Below, piece after piece: positions 49,958 to 59,813 of a DNA stretch of 64,000 nt. Source of the DNA: JAHFOW01 sp046350595 (lineage in GTDB: Bacteria > Planctomycetota > Brocadiia > Brocadiales > Brocadiaceae); assembly GCA_046350595.1 (NCBI GenBank), contig JAXMAC010000004.1, positions 25,383-89,382 of the forward strand, given 5' to 3'. The position numbers and the translations under genes are program-made. Positions within the stretch are counted from its first letter, which is position 1, and each line of letters starts with the position of its first letter. The notes under the pieces are model-generated. The model was not told the DNA's origin. It did no database searches and saw only the letters and a program-made list of their open reading frames with translations.

Positions 49958-49965
49958 TTTAATTT

Positions 49966-50106
49966 GTGACTTATTGTTCACAATTTATTGAGTTTTTCGA
50001 ATACCTGAAAGACGGGAGACTAATAAAAGGCGTATTCAGGAGCGAACTTGAAGATAGATTGAAATCAAGTGATGAAGATATCGAAAATATCAACAATCTT
50101 ATGTAA
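49966..50106 (+). other. Short unassigned open frame
   Basis: 46 codons from GTG: QFIEFFEYLKDGRLIKGVFR and SELEDRLKSSDEDIENINNL. It looks like the end of a larger coding sequence. No ribosome site. 50107-50399 holds nothing I can support. Confidence 0.3.
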
Positions 50107-50399
50107 CTCAGGAAATAGATTAAAAGCCGTTTTTACTATAAATTGTTGGATATCAATAACTTTTTTATGTAACAGTTATGTAACTGAGTATGCAAGATTA
50201 TGAAAAATTGGCGCAACATCTTTTTTTGCATAGACGCAGGCGAAAGGTAGGGTTTTCAATATATAATTCTGCCATGTAAGACTTGACATCAGCTATGTCA
50301 TACGTAGCATTCTGGCAATTATAGAATAAAGATAAAAACTTCTTCACTTTACGACAAATGACAATCCGTGATAATATATAAAAGAAAAAGAGGTAAACA

Positions 50400-50618
50400 A
50401 TGACAAAGTTGCTTAAAAAAGCCTTTCACGAAGCGTCAAAACTCCCTGTTGTCGAGCAAAATGCACTGGCAAAGTGGGTGCTTGAAGAACTGGAAACAGA
50501 GAGAAAATGGGAGCAAATGTTTGCCGAGTCAGAAGATATTCTTGACCGGCTTGCAGATGAAGCCCTTGATACTCATAAGAAAGGCAAAACAAAACCGTTA
50601 GATATTGATTGTTTATGA
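50400..50618 (+). CDS. Small antitoxin, partner of RelE/ParE-like toxin
   Basis: 72 residues, helical: LLKKAFHEASKLPVVEQNAL and AKWVLEELETERKWEQMFAE, a pattern common to antitoxins paired with ParE/RelE-type toxins. GAGG precedes the ATG. Its stop overlaps the toxin start by ATGA. Confidence 0.75.
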   Translation: MTKLLKKAFHEASKLPVVEQNALAKWVLEELETERKWEQMFAESEDILDRLADEALDTHKKGKTKPLDIDCL

Positions 50619-50887
50619 ACTCAAAAACAACGGAACGTTTTTGGAAATGCTATGCCAAATTACCAATAGCAATCAAAAAACGGGCAAAAGAGGTTTACAG
50701 GCAATTTCAGGAAGATCCATACTATCCAAGTCTCCACTTCAAGCAGATACATTCTACACGTCCAGTATTTTCAGTTAGAATTACAAAAGACTATAGGGCT
50801 GTTGGTATTATCCAAGGCAAAGATATTATTTGGTTCTGGGCTGGTTCACATTCGGAATACAATAAACTATTAAAACAATTAAGATAA
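50615..50887 (+). CDS. RelE/ParE-like toxin
   Basis: 90 residues: FWKCYAKLPIAIKKRAKEVY, FKQIHSTRPVFSVRITKDYR and IIWFWAGSHSEYNKLLKQL. The 'R..yS.RI..dyRA' and 'WfwiGsH.eYdkll' segments are typical of this mRNA-interferase family. Coupled to the antitoxin upstream. Intact. Confidence 0.8.
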   Translation: MNSKTTERFWKCYAKLPIAIKKRAKEVYRQFQEDPYYPSLHFKQIHSTRPVFSVRITKDYRAVGIIQGKDIIWFWAGSHSEYNKLLKQLR

Positions 50888-50888
50888 A

Positions 50889-51062
50889 ATGAATAAGGCA
50901 GTTGAGAGAATTTGGATAGCTGACGAAAATCAATACCTGGACGATGTGAGTATCTTTAAAATAGCCCAGAAAGAATATCCATTTCTAAAGAAAGATGATA
51001 TTAAAGCAGCGCTTCTATATGCTGCCAGGACGATATCGCTTGAAGAAACCGTTCAAATATAA
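50889..51062 (+). CDS. DUF433-like antitoxin fragment
   Basis: 57 residues: FKIAQKEYPFLKKDDIKAAL then LYAARTISLEE. The '..yPfLt..di.aAL.YAa' tail is how DUF433 antitoxins end. The N-terminal half differs or is missing (usual length is about 75). It follows the RelE-like toxin by one base and has no toxin of its own. Confidence 0.5.
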   Translation: MNKAVERIWIADENQYLDDVSIFKIAQKEYPFLKKDDIKAALLYAARTISLEETVQI

Positions 51063-51104
51063 CAAATAACAAAAGAGAGTCTGTGAAAAAGGGATGAATA
51101 GTTT

Positions 51105-51382
51105 ATGGGATTATCTGACAAAAGCGAAAAACTGGCACTACCTCTTTCAGTATTTGCTAATCAAAGGGCTATGGGATTTATCGTATCCAGCATAGACAAC
51201 GTCAATCTCGATGGTCTGGCTATTTGAAACTATTATTTCCAGATTTAAACTCTTTAAACAAGGAGCAATTTATCGAATACTGTTTGAATCCTGCAAAACA
51301 ACTGAGGTCAATTATCCGGCAACAGTTATCAATCAGAGACTATGGATATAAAAACAGTTTGGCGAAAATAGAACCTCAATGA
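51105..51382 (+). pseudogene. Frameshifted remnant with shared coding tail, copy 2
   Basis: 51105-51227 encodes LSDKSEKLALPLSVFANQRA, MGFIVSSIDNVNLDGLAI and TGA. Overlapping in the next frame, KLLFPDLNSLNKEQFIEYCL and NPAKQLRSIIRQQLSIRDYG continue to a TGA at 51382. The second part matches the tail at 49838-49957. The original gene is not recognised. Confidence 0.45.
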
Positions 51383-51418
51383 TGTTTATTGTTTCAGATT
51401 TTTAATTGAATATATTCC

Positions 51419-52999
51419 ATGATCAATCTTCACAAACATCCTCAAGATTGTTTTTCTCCTGTCTATCAACAGATGGCAAGCTCCTTTTATACCGATATAA
51501 AAGATGAAGGGGCAAGCGGCAGTTTGCCCCTGCAAGTCCTGGAAGGCACGGAAAAGCTCATTAAAGAAGAGTTGGTTCGTTGTATCTGGTTTGGACAGCA
51601 CATCAGGAAAGATAAACTCTTCACCGATGACGGCTCACGAACAGAAATCCTTTCACCGGGGTGGTGGAATACGCAAGGTGGTCCCGACTTCAAGCACGCC
51701 GAGATTCTTTTGGAAGGAAAGGGGCTTGTAAAGGGGAACATAGAAGTCCACGTCTTTGCATCAGACTGGATGAGACACCAGCACAATAAGCAAGATACGT
51801 ATAATTCGGTGTGCCTGCATGTCGTTATGTGGAACGATACCCATGAAACATATATTAAAAATGCCGACGGACAACTCATTCCCCAGTTGACCTTGTCGAG
51901 GTATTTAAACGCAGAACTCGATGAAATTATTGACGTAATTGACGTTGAATCCTATCTAAAAGGCGCAAAGGTAAACCAGGGACATTGTCAAACGGAGATT
52001 GAAAACCAGCGTATCAGCGAACAATGGCTGGGACGCTTCCTCGATTATGCCGGTGACGAACGCATCCTTCGCAAGGCAAAGAGGTACGAGCGATGGCTGG
52101 AACAACGCCCCTTTGAACAAGCTCTTTACGAGGCCATCATGGAATCATTAGGGTACAAAAACAACAAAGAACCATTCCTGATGCTCGCCGCCCTCATGCC
52201 CCTTGAAACTATGCGATCCCTGATCCCTGAAGACGCCTCTGTCCAGGAGAAAAAGGTATATTTGCAATCACTCTTGCTCGGCATGGCAGGACTATTACCA
52301 CGCCAGCAAGGCACAAAAAAGAACTACGATTCAGAAACAACGTTATATATAAACACGATGGAAAATATATGGAACACCCTCCGGTCAAAATTGGATCAAA
52401 TACCCATGACGCGGGATAACTGGGTCTATGGTGGAATCAGGCCTGCAAATTACCCTGAAAGGCGTATTGCCGCAATTGCCAATATTCTTGTAAACTGCGC
52501 GCCGGAAGGGATTTTCCACCGCATTTTGTGTGCGTTTCAAAGGCCTGTTGATTTCAAAGAAGATATGTCCCTTATTCATGGGATTATCCATACCATCCAC
52601 TCTATCTTTCTTGATATCCATGACCCATATTGGTCATATCATTATACCCTGGGCGGAAAAAGACTTGAAAGACCGATGAAGTTACTGGGCGAAGAACGGA
52701 CATCCACGATCTTCATTAACGTTATCATTTCCGTTATGTTCGTTTACGCCAGAAGGCACAACGACGTTCACCTTGAAAAGTTGCTCCACCTTGTGTACCG
52801 GAACTATGCGCCGCTTCCTGCAACGAGCGTGATAAAATTTATGAGTAATCGTATGTTGGGACAGTTAAATGCATCACGGAGGATTATAAACTCTGTCAGA
52901 AGACAGCAAGGTTTATATCAACTCTTTAAGGATTTTTGTGAAAACGACAATGTAAGCTGCAACAAGTGCGCCTTATATTTAGCTATGGTTAAAAACTAA
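51419..52999 (+). CDS. DUF2851 family protein
   Basis: 526 residues, cytoplasmic. GGPDFKHAEILLEGKGLVKG followed by NIEVHV near residue 85, then HNKQDTYNSVCLHVVMW near 122, is the DUF2851 signature; its spacing of acidic residues (PDF..AEI, ..IEVH) resembles a PD-(D/E)XK nuclease core, which is inference. The C-terminal CENDNVSCNKCALY is typical of the family. No ribosome site stands out. Confidence 0.8.
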   Translation: MINLHKHPQDCFSPVYQQMASSFYTDIKDEGASGSLPLQVLEGTEKLIKEELVRCIWFGQHIRKDKLFTDDGSRTEILSPGWWNTQGGPDFKHAEILLEGKGLVKGNIEVHVFASDWMRHQHNKQDTYNSVCLHVVMWNDTHETYIKNADGQLIPQLTLSRYLNAELDEIIDVIDVESYLKGAKVNQGHCQTEIENQRISEQWLGRFLDYAGDERILRKAKRYERWLEQRPFEQALYEAIMESLGYKNNKEPFLMLAALMPLETMRSLIPEDASVQEKKVYLQSLLLGMAGLLPRQQGTKKNYDSETTLYINTMENIWNTLRSKLDQIPMTRDNWVYGGIRPANYPERRIAAIANILVNCAPEGIFHRILCAFQRPVDFKEDMSLIHGIIHTIHSIFLDIHDPYWSYHYTLGGKRLERPMKLLGEERTSTIFINVIISVMFVYARRHNDVHLEKLLHLVYRNYAPLPATSVIKFMSNRMLGQLNASRRIINSVRRQQGLYQLFKDFCENDNVSCNKCALYLAMVKN

Positions 53000-53084
53000 G
53001 AAACCTTTTTGAAACCACTGATTTCACTAATGCCACGGATAAATAATCTGAGGAATCTGCGTAATCTGAGGTCACTTTAAAATA

Positions 53085-53753
53085 ATGGAAAAAATAAAAT
53101 TCTTTATTATCAGCATGCTTGGTTCGTGGTTAATCAAATTATTAGCCTTTACCCTGCGTATTGATGACATGCCTCATGGATTTAACAAAAAGATTAAAAC
53201 CACACATGCCATTTATACCTTTTGGCATTGCATGATGCTTGTGCCTGCTTATGTAGGAAGAAATAAGGATTTACAGGTACTTATAAGCCAGCACTCTGAT
53301 GGTGAATACATTGCGCAGGTAATTCAAAGACTCGGTTACGGCGTGATACGGGGTTCGACAACAAGGGGCGGTATGCGGGCGGTAAAGGCGCTGGTCGACA
53401 AGACACGGGAAGGTCTTTCCGTGGTAGTCACCCCTGATGGGCCGCGGGGGCCGCGGTTCATTTTTCAGGCCGGCAGTATTTTCCTTGCGAAAAAAACACA
53501 ATTACCGATCATTCCTCTGGTCATCGGATTGTCGGATTACTGGGAACTCCCCAGTTGGGACAGGTTCCGCATCCCCAAACCGTTTTCCCGTGCGCTCATG
53601 ATATATGGAGACCCAATTCATGTCCCCGCAAACATGAGTGATGAGGAAATGGAACAGTACCGGATCAAGGTGGAACAAATTATGCGGGAAATGACAGAGG
53701 AAGCAGACAGGCTTGTGAAAAATAATGGAACGGATTACAAAGTTAATAGATAA
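53085..53753 (+). CDS. Lysophospholipid acyltransferase-like protein (DUF374)
   Basis: 222 residues with an N-terminal membrane anchor (about 5-25). WHCMMLVPAY near 48 and SQHSDGEYIAQVIQRLGYG near 68, GSTTRGGMRAV near 90 and VTPDGPRGPRFIFQAG near 113 are DUF374 motifs, where the HxxxxD-type acyltransferase histidine is replaced in the SxHxDG signature. Relatives add acyl chains to lipid A or phospholipids. Confidence 0.85.
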   Translation: MEKIKFFIISMLGSWLIKLLAFTLRIDDMPHGFNKKIKTTHAIYTFWHCMMLVPAYVGRNKDLQVLISQHSDGEYIAQVIQRLGYGVIRGSTTRGGMRAVKALVDKTREGLSVVVTPDGPRGPRFIFQAGSIFLAKKTQLPIIPLVIGLSDYWELPSWDRFRIPKPFSRALMIYGDPIHVPANMSDEEMEQYRIKVEQIMREMTEEADRLVKNNGTDYKVNR

Positions 53754-53867
53754 TGCCGAAAAGATTGAGAAAGCGCCGAGAATTTCCGTTCCCGCAATTA
53801 AATTTGAGATGTAAATGTAATTTTGATATTAATGAACAGACGAATAAAAAACTGAAATTGTGAGAGG

Positions 53868-54176
53868 AGATTGCTTCGGAAAAGACCCTCGCAATGACAT
53901 TGGGGTCACTCAGTGACAGGCTGTCCGAGAATGCAAAATTGTGAAAATTTGGATATTGATTTATAAGGACTTATGACATGCGAATTCACGAAAAAGTCAA
54001 TTCTCGGACAACCTGGTGACATGCTATCGCCTCGTCATGAAACGCACCATGCGCTTTGATGGTACACTGCACGCTGTCATTGCGCATCCAGTCGTGTATA
54101 GAGTGCTTTTTCATTGCGGATAGGAATCCGCCCTTGCGGTTTTTATTCTGTCATTGAGAGCGAAGCGAAGCAATCT
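53868..54176. repeat. Nested inverted-repeat element
   Basis: Outer ends AGATTGCTTCGGAAA... and ...CGAAGCAATCT match the element at 36260. Nested inside at 53922-54010 is a second unit with 11-base ends TGTCCGAGAAT and ATTCTCGGACA. No gene is supported in 53754-54306. Confidence 0.7.
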
Positions 54177-54306
54177 TTCTCTCATAAACAAACACTATAT
54201 CAGGAATGCATACCGGGGATTTCTTTGAAAAAAGAACACATGAATCAAAGGCTCACAAAAGAGTCTGAATATGAAAATGTGCATTTTTTTGCCAATACTA
54301 TAATTG

Positions 54307-55149
54307 TCAATACACCTTTACTTCTTCAATCTCAAACCGCTCATCCACCTTTTTTAGGTAACCCATTCGCACCTTTGGGTCGTGCTGAAAGATGAGTAAC
54401 CAGTGTTCCTCGAAGGCCTGTTTTAATATCTTCTTTTTGTTTTCCAGGGTTTCCAGAGGGTACAAATCATATCCGGAGATATAGGGCAGATGCACATGGG
54501 CTATTGTGGGTATAAGATCGGATAAAAAGAATGCCGTCTGTCCTTCGGATTCTATCTTTACACATTGGTGATGACGCGTGTGGCCGCTGATTTTCACAAG
54601 AGAGATTCCTTTGTCAACCTCTACGCAATCCTCATTTACCAGTGAGAGGCTGGTCTCTTGTATGGGTAAAAAGTCCCTTGTCTGATAACTCGCCCTTGTC
54701 CGCTCATTGGGGTTGAGGGCATCCTCCAGCTCGCCTTTTTGAATTACATAACGTGCCTTGGGAAATGTTGGAACTATCTCTCCTTTTTCCGTAAAGTCCG
54801 TATTTCCGCCTGTATGGTCAAAGTGAAGATGGGTGTTAATAACAATGTCGATGTCTTTGGGTTGGCGGCTAAATCGGTAAAGGGACTCCAGGAGACGGGA
54901 TTTTTTGTCAATCCCATAAATCTGGCAGAATTTGTCGTCATGCTTGGTTCCCATACCCGTATCGATGAGGATGTTGTATTTCTTTGTAACAATCAGGGGA
55001 CAATGGAGTGATAACTGGATCCTGTTTCGTTCGTCGGGTGGATATGTCCTTTCCCAGAGGACGCGCGGTACAATCCCGAATACCGCTCCGCCATCGAGAG
55101 AAAAGGGGCCATCGGTAACAGGATAGATTTCAAATTTGCCAAATTTCAT
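54307..55149 (-). CDS. MBL-fold metallo-hydrolase
   Basis: 280 residues from MKFGKFEIYPVTDGPF. The metal motif THLHFDHTGGN lies near 105, ISGHTRHHQCVKIES near 190 and FLSDLIPTIAHVHLPY near 212. No signal peptide, so it is cytoplasmic; the layout is that of AttM/lactonase-like hydrolases but the substrate is unknown. I chose 55149 over the in-frame start at 55182 because GGGAA lies just before it. Confidence 0.8.
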   Translation of the reverse strand: MKFGKFEIYPVTDGPFSLDGGAVFGIVPRVLWERTYPPDERNRIQLSLHCPLIVTKKYNILIDTGMGTKHDDKFCQIYGIDKKSRLLESLYRFSRQPKDIDIVINTHLHFDHTGGNTDFTEKGEIVPTFPKARYVIQKGELEDALNPNERTRASYQTRDFLPIQETSLSLVNEDCVEVDKGISLVKISGHTRHHQCVKIESEGQTAFFLSDLIPTIAHVHLPYISGYDLYPLETLENKKKILKQAFEEHWLLIFQHDPKVRMGYLKKVDERFEIEEVKVY

Positions 55150-55291
55150 CTTGTGATTCCCGAAAAATGAAAGGGATTGCATTTAATTTTTAAAAAGGTA
55201 TTATATAGCATTTGGAATTCCAGTCAACACAAAGATTCTTTAAAGTGTGTTTGCTTTGTTTTTAAAAAATTTTTAACAAGGAAGGAGTGTT

Positions 55292-57382
55292 ATGGTTAAT
55301 AAGAGGTTTTTGGGTAGTTTATGTTTTCTCCTGGGTATCGTTATGCCCGTTATAACAAATGCAGCGTCAGCCTCGTGGACAAAGAAGTCGGTAGACGCTC
55401 CAAAATGTTTTAGCTGGTTTTATTCAAGAAATATCGCCGTTGATACCAAGAAACGTCCTCATATTGCCTATGGCTCCGACCATCTTTACTACTCATATTA
55501 TAATGGAAGTAGCTGGACCACAAAAACGGTAGATTCATCACCTGGTGTCGGATCGTATGCCTCTCTGGCGCTCGACTCTGCCGGCAAGGTACACATCAGT
55601 TATTTTGACGCTACAAACTTTACCCTTAAATATGCAACCAACGCATCAGGCGACTGGGTAAAAGAAACGGTGGACAACAGCGGTTACGTGGGTATGTACA
55701 CATCTATAGCAGTCGATAAATTAGATAAAGTGCATATTAGTTATCTTGACATCTCCAATCAGGTGCTCAAGTACGCCACGAACACCAGCGGCGATTGGAT
55801 AACAGAAATTGCCGACAATACCAAATTTGTTGGGTATTTTACTTCCATTGCAACCGATTCTAATAACAAGGTGCATATTAGTTACTGTTATTATGACACC
55901 GTGAGCATGACTATAGCGCTTAAATATGCAAACACTGTTGCCGGGCCATGGATGAATAGCACGGTGGATAATAGCGGTGGTTGTGGCTGGTATACATCTA
56001 TAGCAATTGATGCTCAGGATAAGGTACACATCAGCTATTTTGATGATATGAACTACGATCTCAAATACGCCAATAATACATCAGGGTCGGGATCCTGGAC
56101 AATAAAAACGGTAGATAGTCAGGGGGATGTGGGTTACTGTTCCTCCATTGCGGTAAAATCTGATAATGTGTACATCAGTTATTATGACGATACCAATCAC
56201 AACCTCAAGTACGCCATGTATTCATTGGGTTCATGGACGGTAAAAAAGGTTGATACCAGCGGAGATGTGGGATTCTTTTCCTCTATAGCAATTGACTCCA
56301 ATAGTAAAGCGCATATTAGTTATCTGGATGCAACAAATTTCTACCTTAAGTACGCTACCAATACCACGGGTGACTGGGTGAAAACAAAGGTAACGACAGG
56401 CGATATTGTTGGTACGTATTCATCCCTGGCGATTGATTCATCCGGGAAAACGCACATCGGTTATTACGATGAGGCATTTGGCGTTTTGAAATATGCCACG
56501 AATTCCTCGGGTTCATGGGAAAAGACAAAGGTGGACAAAAGCGGATTGGTGGGCGGCCATGTCTCCCTTGCTCTTGATTCCAAGAAAAAAATACATATAA
56601 GCTATTGTAATATGTATCAGGTTGATGAATCATGGTATCCCGACTCGCTTATGTACGCCACCAACGCATCCGGTTCATGGACTACAACCGTTGTTGATAC
56701 CGCCGGCGATGTGGGTGAATATACCTCTATAGACGTGGACTCAAATGATAAAATTCATGTCAGTTATTACGATTCCACCAACACCTGCCTCAAATATGCC
56801 ACGAACACCTCTGGCACCTGGACCTCAACCATTGTTGATAATAATGCAGACGTCGGTAAGTACACTTCAATAGCAGTTGACAAGTCGGATAAACCGCATA
56901 TCAGTTACTACGATAATACCACGTACGATCTCAAGTATGCCGATAAATCATCAGGTTCCTGGGCAATAGAAAAGGTTGACTCCGTGGGGCTGGTAGGCAA
57001 ATTTAGTTCCCTGTCGCTTGATTCGCAAGATAAGGCGCACATTAGTTATTATGATGCCCTTTACAGCGATCTTAAATATGCCACCAATGCATCGGGTACA
57101 TGGGTAAAATCGAAGGTAGACGGCACAGATGTGATGGTGGGACAATATACGTCTCTGAAACTTGATTCATCAGATAAGGCATACATCAGTTATTATGATG
57201 AAGATAATCATGATTTAAAATATGCCACGAATGCATCAGGTTCATGGGCGCCATCAAAGATAGACAGTAGTGGAGACGTTGGCCAGTATACCTCCCTTGC
57301 TCTGGATAAATCAGGGAATGTTTATATTAGCTACTATGACGTCAGCAACAAAGACCTGAAGTATATTAACAACAAACCGTAG
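55292..57382 (+). CDS. Secreted protein with 14 propeller-like repeats
   Basis: 696 residues: a signal peptide (about 5-25, cleaved near NAASA) and then 14 repeats of about 47 residues with the pattern 'ytSiAvDs.dkvHISYyD..n..LKYAtn.sGsWt...vD..gdVG'. The count, taken on the HISYYD-like strand, is 14, which would make two seven-bladed propellers. AAGGAAGGAG precedes the ATG. Likely a cell-surface or periplasmic binding scaffold; the partner is unknown. Confidence 0.8.
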   Translation: MVNKRFLGSLCFLLGIVMPVITNAASASWTKKSVDAPKCFSWFYSRNIAVDTKKRPHIAYGSDHLYYSYYNGSSWTTKTVDSSPGVGSYASLALDSAGKVHISYFDATNFTLKYATNASGDWVKETVDNSGYVGMYTSIAVDKLDKVHISYLDISNQVLKYATNTSGDWITEIADNTKFVGYFTSIATDSNNKVHISYCYYDTVSMTIALKYANTVAGPWMNSTVDNSGGCGWYTSIAIDAQDKVHISYFDDMNYDLKYANNTSGSGSWTIKTVDSQGDVGYCSSIAVKSDNVYISYYDDTNHNLKYAMYSLGSWTVKKVDTSGDVGFFSSIAIDSNSKAHISYLDATNFYLKYATNTTGDWVKTKVTTGDIVGTYSSLAIDSSGKTHIGYYDEAFGVLKYATNSSGSWEKTKVDKSGLVGGHVSLALDSKKKIHISYCNMYQVDESWYPDSLMYATNASGSWTTTVVDTAGDVGEYTSIDVDSNDKIHVSYYDSTNTCLKYATNTSGTWTSTIVDNNADVGKYTSIAVDKSDKPHISYYDNTTYDLKYADKSSGSWAIEKVDSVGLVGKFSSLSLDSQDKAHISYYDALYSDLKYATNASGTWVKSKVDGTDVMVGQYTSLKLDSSDKAYISYYDEDNHDLKYATNASGSWAPSKIDSSGDVGQYTSLALDKSGNVYISYYDVSNKDLKYINNKP

Positions 57383-57418
57383 TTATAAAGAGATATTTTT
57401 GGTTAAGGAGTAGCCACA

Positions 57419-58111
57419 ATGCATCTTTTTAGTACCCTTGTTGACAACTGCGTGGGAAAATTGCTCGTCGCAGCCGTTCTGGGTGGAATTATTGGTTGGG
57501 AACGGGAACGGCGGGGACGGCCGGCAGGATTGAGGACACACATCCTGGTTTGCATCGGTGTGACCTTGATGATGGTGGTCTCCGAACATATCTTTGAGAG
57601 ATACAAGACATTTGCCGCCGATTCTATTATCCGTGTTGATCCCGCCAGGATTGCCGCACAGGTGGTAACGGGTATTGGTTTTTTGGGCGCGGGCACCATT
57701 ATGCGATTCAGAACGACAGTACGGGGTCTGACAACCGCAGCGTCCCTGTGGGTTGTGGCGGGTATCGGTTTGGCCGTAGGAAGCAGTTGTTACATGCCGG
57801 CGATAATTACAACCATCCTTGCCATTATTGCATTGTTGTGGCTGCCCCGTTTTGAGCGGGATATTAAACGGGATAAATACAAAACACTTCGGTTATGTAT
57901 CTCTGGTTCTGAACCAAATTTCGCATCTATTCTCGATATATTAAAAAACAATGCCATGGAATTTCAATTTTACGGATTTGAAAAAGACCTTGTGAAGAAT
58001 GAGGTGTTGTACAATATCAATGTCAGGTACAAGGATGAATCATCGGTTCCAAAAGTTTCCGATGAAATTGCACGGTCGATCAAAGAGGTGCAAAGGCTCG
58101 GCTGGGAGTAA
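57419..58111 (+). CDS. MgtC/SapB family membrane protein
   Basis: 230 residues: GGIIGWERERRGRPAGLRTH near 24 and GFLGAGTIMRFRTTVRGLTT near 84 are MgtC signatures within four to five membrane helices, followed by a cytoplasmic ACT-like domain (about 155-230). The family is tied to Mg2+ limitation and control of ATP synthase. AAGGAG precedes the ATG. 37 bases after the repeat protein. Confidence 0.9.
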   Translation: MHLFSTLVDNCVGKLLVAAVLGGIIGWERERRGRPAGLRTHILVCIGVTLMMVVSEHIFERYKTFAADSIIRVDPARIAAQVVTGIGFLGAGTIMRFRTTVRGLTTAASLWVVAGIGLAVGSSCYMPAIITTILAIIALLWLPRFERDIKRDKYKTLRLCISGSEPNFASILDILKNNAMEFQFYGFEKDLVKNEVLYNINVRYKDESSVPKVSDEIARSIKEVQRLGWE

Positions 58112-58294
58112 TCACGCTATTTTAAATGATTATATCTAACTATTTATATAATAAACATTTGACAATGAATAGCCTATTTGATATATTTCCCTGAAATGTC
58201 GGTTGAATTAAGTGTGGTGTTCATAACAGTTACGCCATTTAACGTGGGACAATAATCTAATTTAACGATAACCATTTTCATGGGAGACTCAATA

Positions 58295-59551
58295 ATGATT
58301 AAGAATCTAGTATCGCCATTCAAAATTTCAGTATTAATGGCAGTATTAGCTTCTGGAAGCTTATTTGGATGTTCCAAGGTTGATATGCCCGACGAGGTTA
58401 TTAGCGCATATCAGAAAGCCATCCTCATAAACCCGGCGCTTGCCGAGGCGCATTATAACCTGGGAATGGCCTACAGCAACCGCACCATGATCGATGAGTC
58501 TATTATAGAACTCAAAAAAGCCACAGAGATTAATCCCGGCTATAGGGAAGCGCAGTACCAGCTCGGTTTGCTTTACGCCGAAAAAGGTCTGTTGGACGAC
58601 GCCATAACTGCGCTTTTATCCGTAACACAACTGTACCCCGGCAACGAACCAGCGCACAGTAAACTTGGCGATATTTATACCTTGAAAGGGATGTTTCGTG
58701 AGGCCATTCAGGAGTACAAAAAATCAATAGAAATCAATCCCCTCAATGCAGTAGTCCACTACAATCTGGGAATGGCGTATGCGGGAGAGAAAACGACAGA
58801 TGAGGCTATTCAGGCATTCAAAAAGGCCATCGGGATTAACCCGAATTACGGAGACGCCCACTTTGGCCTCGGCCAAATCTATCTGGATAAAAAACAACTG
58901 GACGCGGCGCTCGATGAATTCAAAAAAGTCGTGGACATTAATCCGCATCATGAACTGGCGTTTTATCACCTTGGCCTGGCATATTATGCAAAAGGCAGTT
59001 CAGTAAATGCCATAGACGCCTACAAAAAATCCATAGAAATTAATCCTAAAAATGCTCAGGTACATTATAGCCTGGGTATTGTTTATTCTGACGAAAAATT
59101 ATTTGACAAGGCTATTGATGAATTCGGCGCTGTTGTAAAACTCGACAAAAAAAATGCCGAAGCGCATTATAGACTTGGTAAGGCATACGCAGACAAGCGA
59201 ATAATTATGAATGCCTTGTCCACAGTACAAAAGGCAGCAGCAGCCCATTATAATATCCAGAACCCCTATTCTGACAAAAGGGCGCTCGATGAAGCAATTA
59301 CTGCACTTCAAAAGGCCATTGAAATAAATCCTTATAACCCCGCAGTATATTTTGATCTCGGAAGCGCATATTCCCAGAGCAAAATCCTCGATGAAGCGGC
59401 AAACGCACTTGAAGAGATGGTCAAAATTGACCCTAATTTCGCAAAGGCACATTGTGGATTGGGTGTTATCTACGAGCGAAAGGGGATGAAAGAAGAGGCG
59501 CAACGGGAATTTGCTATTTATCAGAAATTGGTGGCAGAATGCAGGAAATAA
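58295..59551 (+). CDS. TPR-repeat lipoprotein
   Basis: 418 residues. The leader ends in a lipobox (SGSLFGC, Cys near 26); GGGAG (58282-58286) sets the ATG at 58295. About ten tetratricopeptide repeats follow ('AI..fKKAIEINPn.a.aHynLGlaY..K'). TPR lipoproteins act as scaffolds, often in envelope or export complexes; no partner is evident. Intact. Confidence 0.85.
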   Translation: MIKNLVSPFKISVLMAVLASGSLFGCSKVDMPDEVISAYQKAILINPALAEAHYNLGMAYSNRTMIDESIIELKKATEINPGYREAQYQLGLLYAEKGLLDDAITALLSVTQLYPGNEPAHSKLGDIYTLKGMFREAIQEYKKSIEINPLNAVVHYNLGMAYAGEKTTDEAIQAFKKAIGINPNYGDAHFGLGQIYLDKKQLDAALDEFKKVVDINPHHELAFYHLGLAYYAKGSSVNAIDAYKKSIEINPKNAQVHYSLGIVYSDEKLFDKAIDEFGAVVKLDKKNAEAHYRLGKAYADKRIIMNALSTVQKAAAAHYNIQNPYSDKRALDEAITALQKAIEINPYNPAVYFDLGSAYSQSKILDEAANALEEMVKIDPNFAKAHCGLGVIYERKGMKEEAQREFAIYQKLVAECRK

Positions 59552-59813
59552 TGACCATATTCACTTGCCTTCCTGACAAGCTTCTTTAAAAAGTTGAAAA
59601 CATAACAAAACCAAATAATTATCAGGATTCCATATATCAATAAAATTGGCGTAGTAATATAGAATATTAATCTATATTTCAACACAATTTCTCAAATTAT
59701 TAGTTGACAACTAATGTTGTAAAAAAACAAAACAAGTAGTTCCTAGAATAAAGATAAAAATGAATGTTAGGCCTTTTTACGCAATTTGTTCGCAATCTTC
59801 AGGAAATTCCGCA
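59552..59813. other. AT-rich intergenic region at the cassette array edge
   Basis: No gene. GTTAGGC at 59766-59772 matches the conserved 3' half of an integron attC/attI crossover site (GTTRRRY), just before the first cassette gene. Confidence 0.5.

Noticed and set aside
55721..57145. Antisense frames across the propeller-repeat gene
   Set aside because: Repeated codon bias of the sense strand keeps antisense frames open; no ribosome sites.
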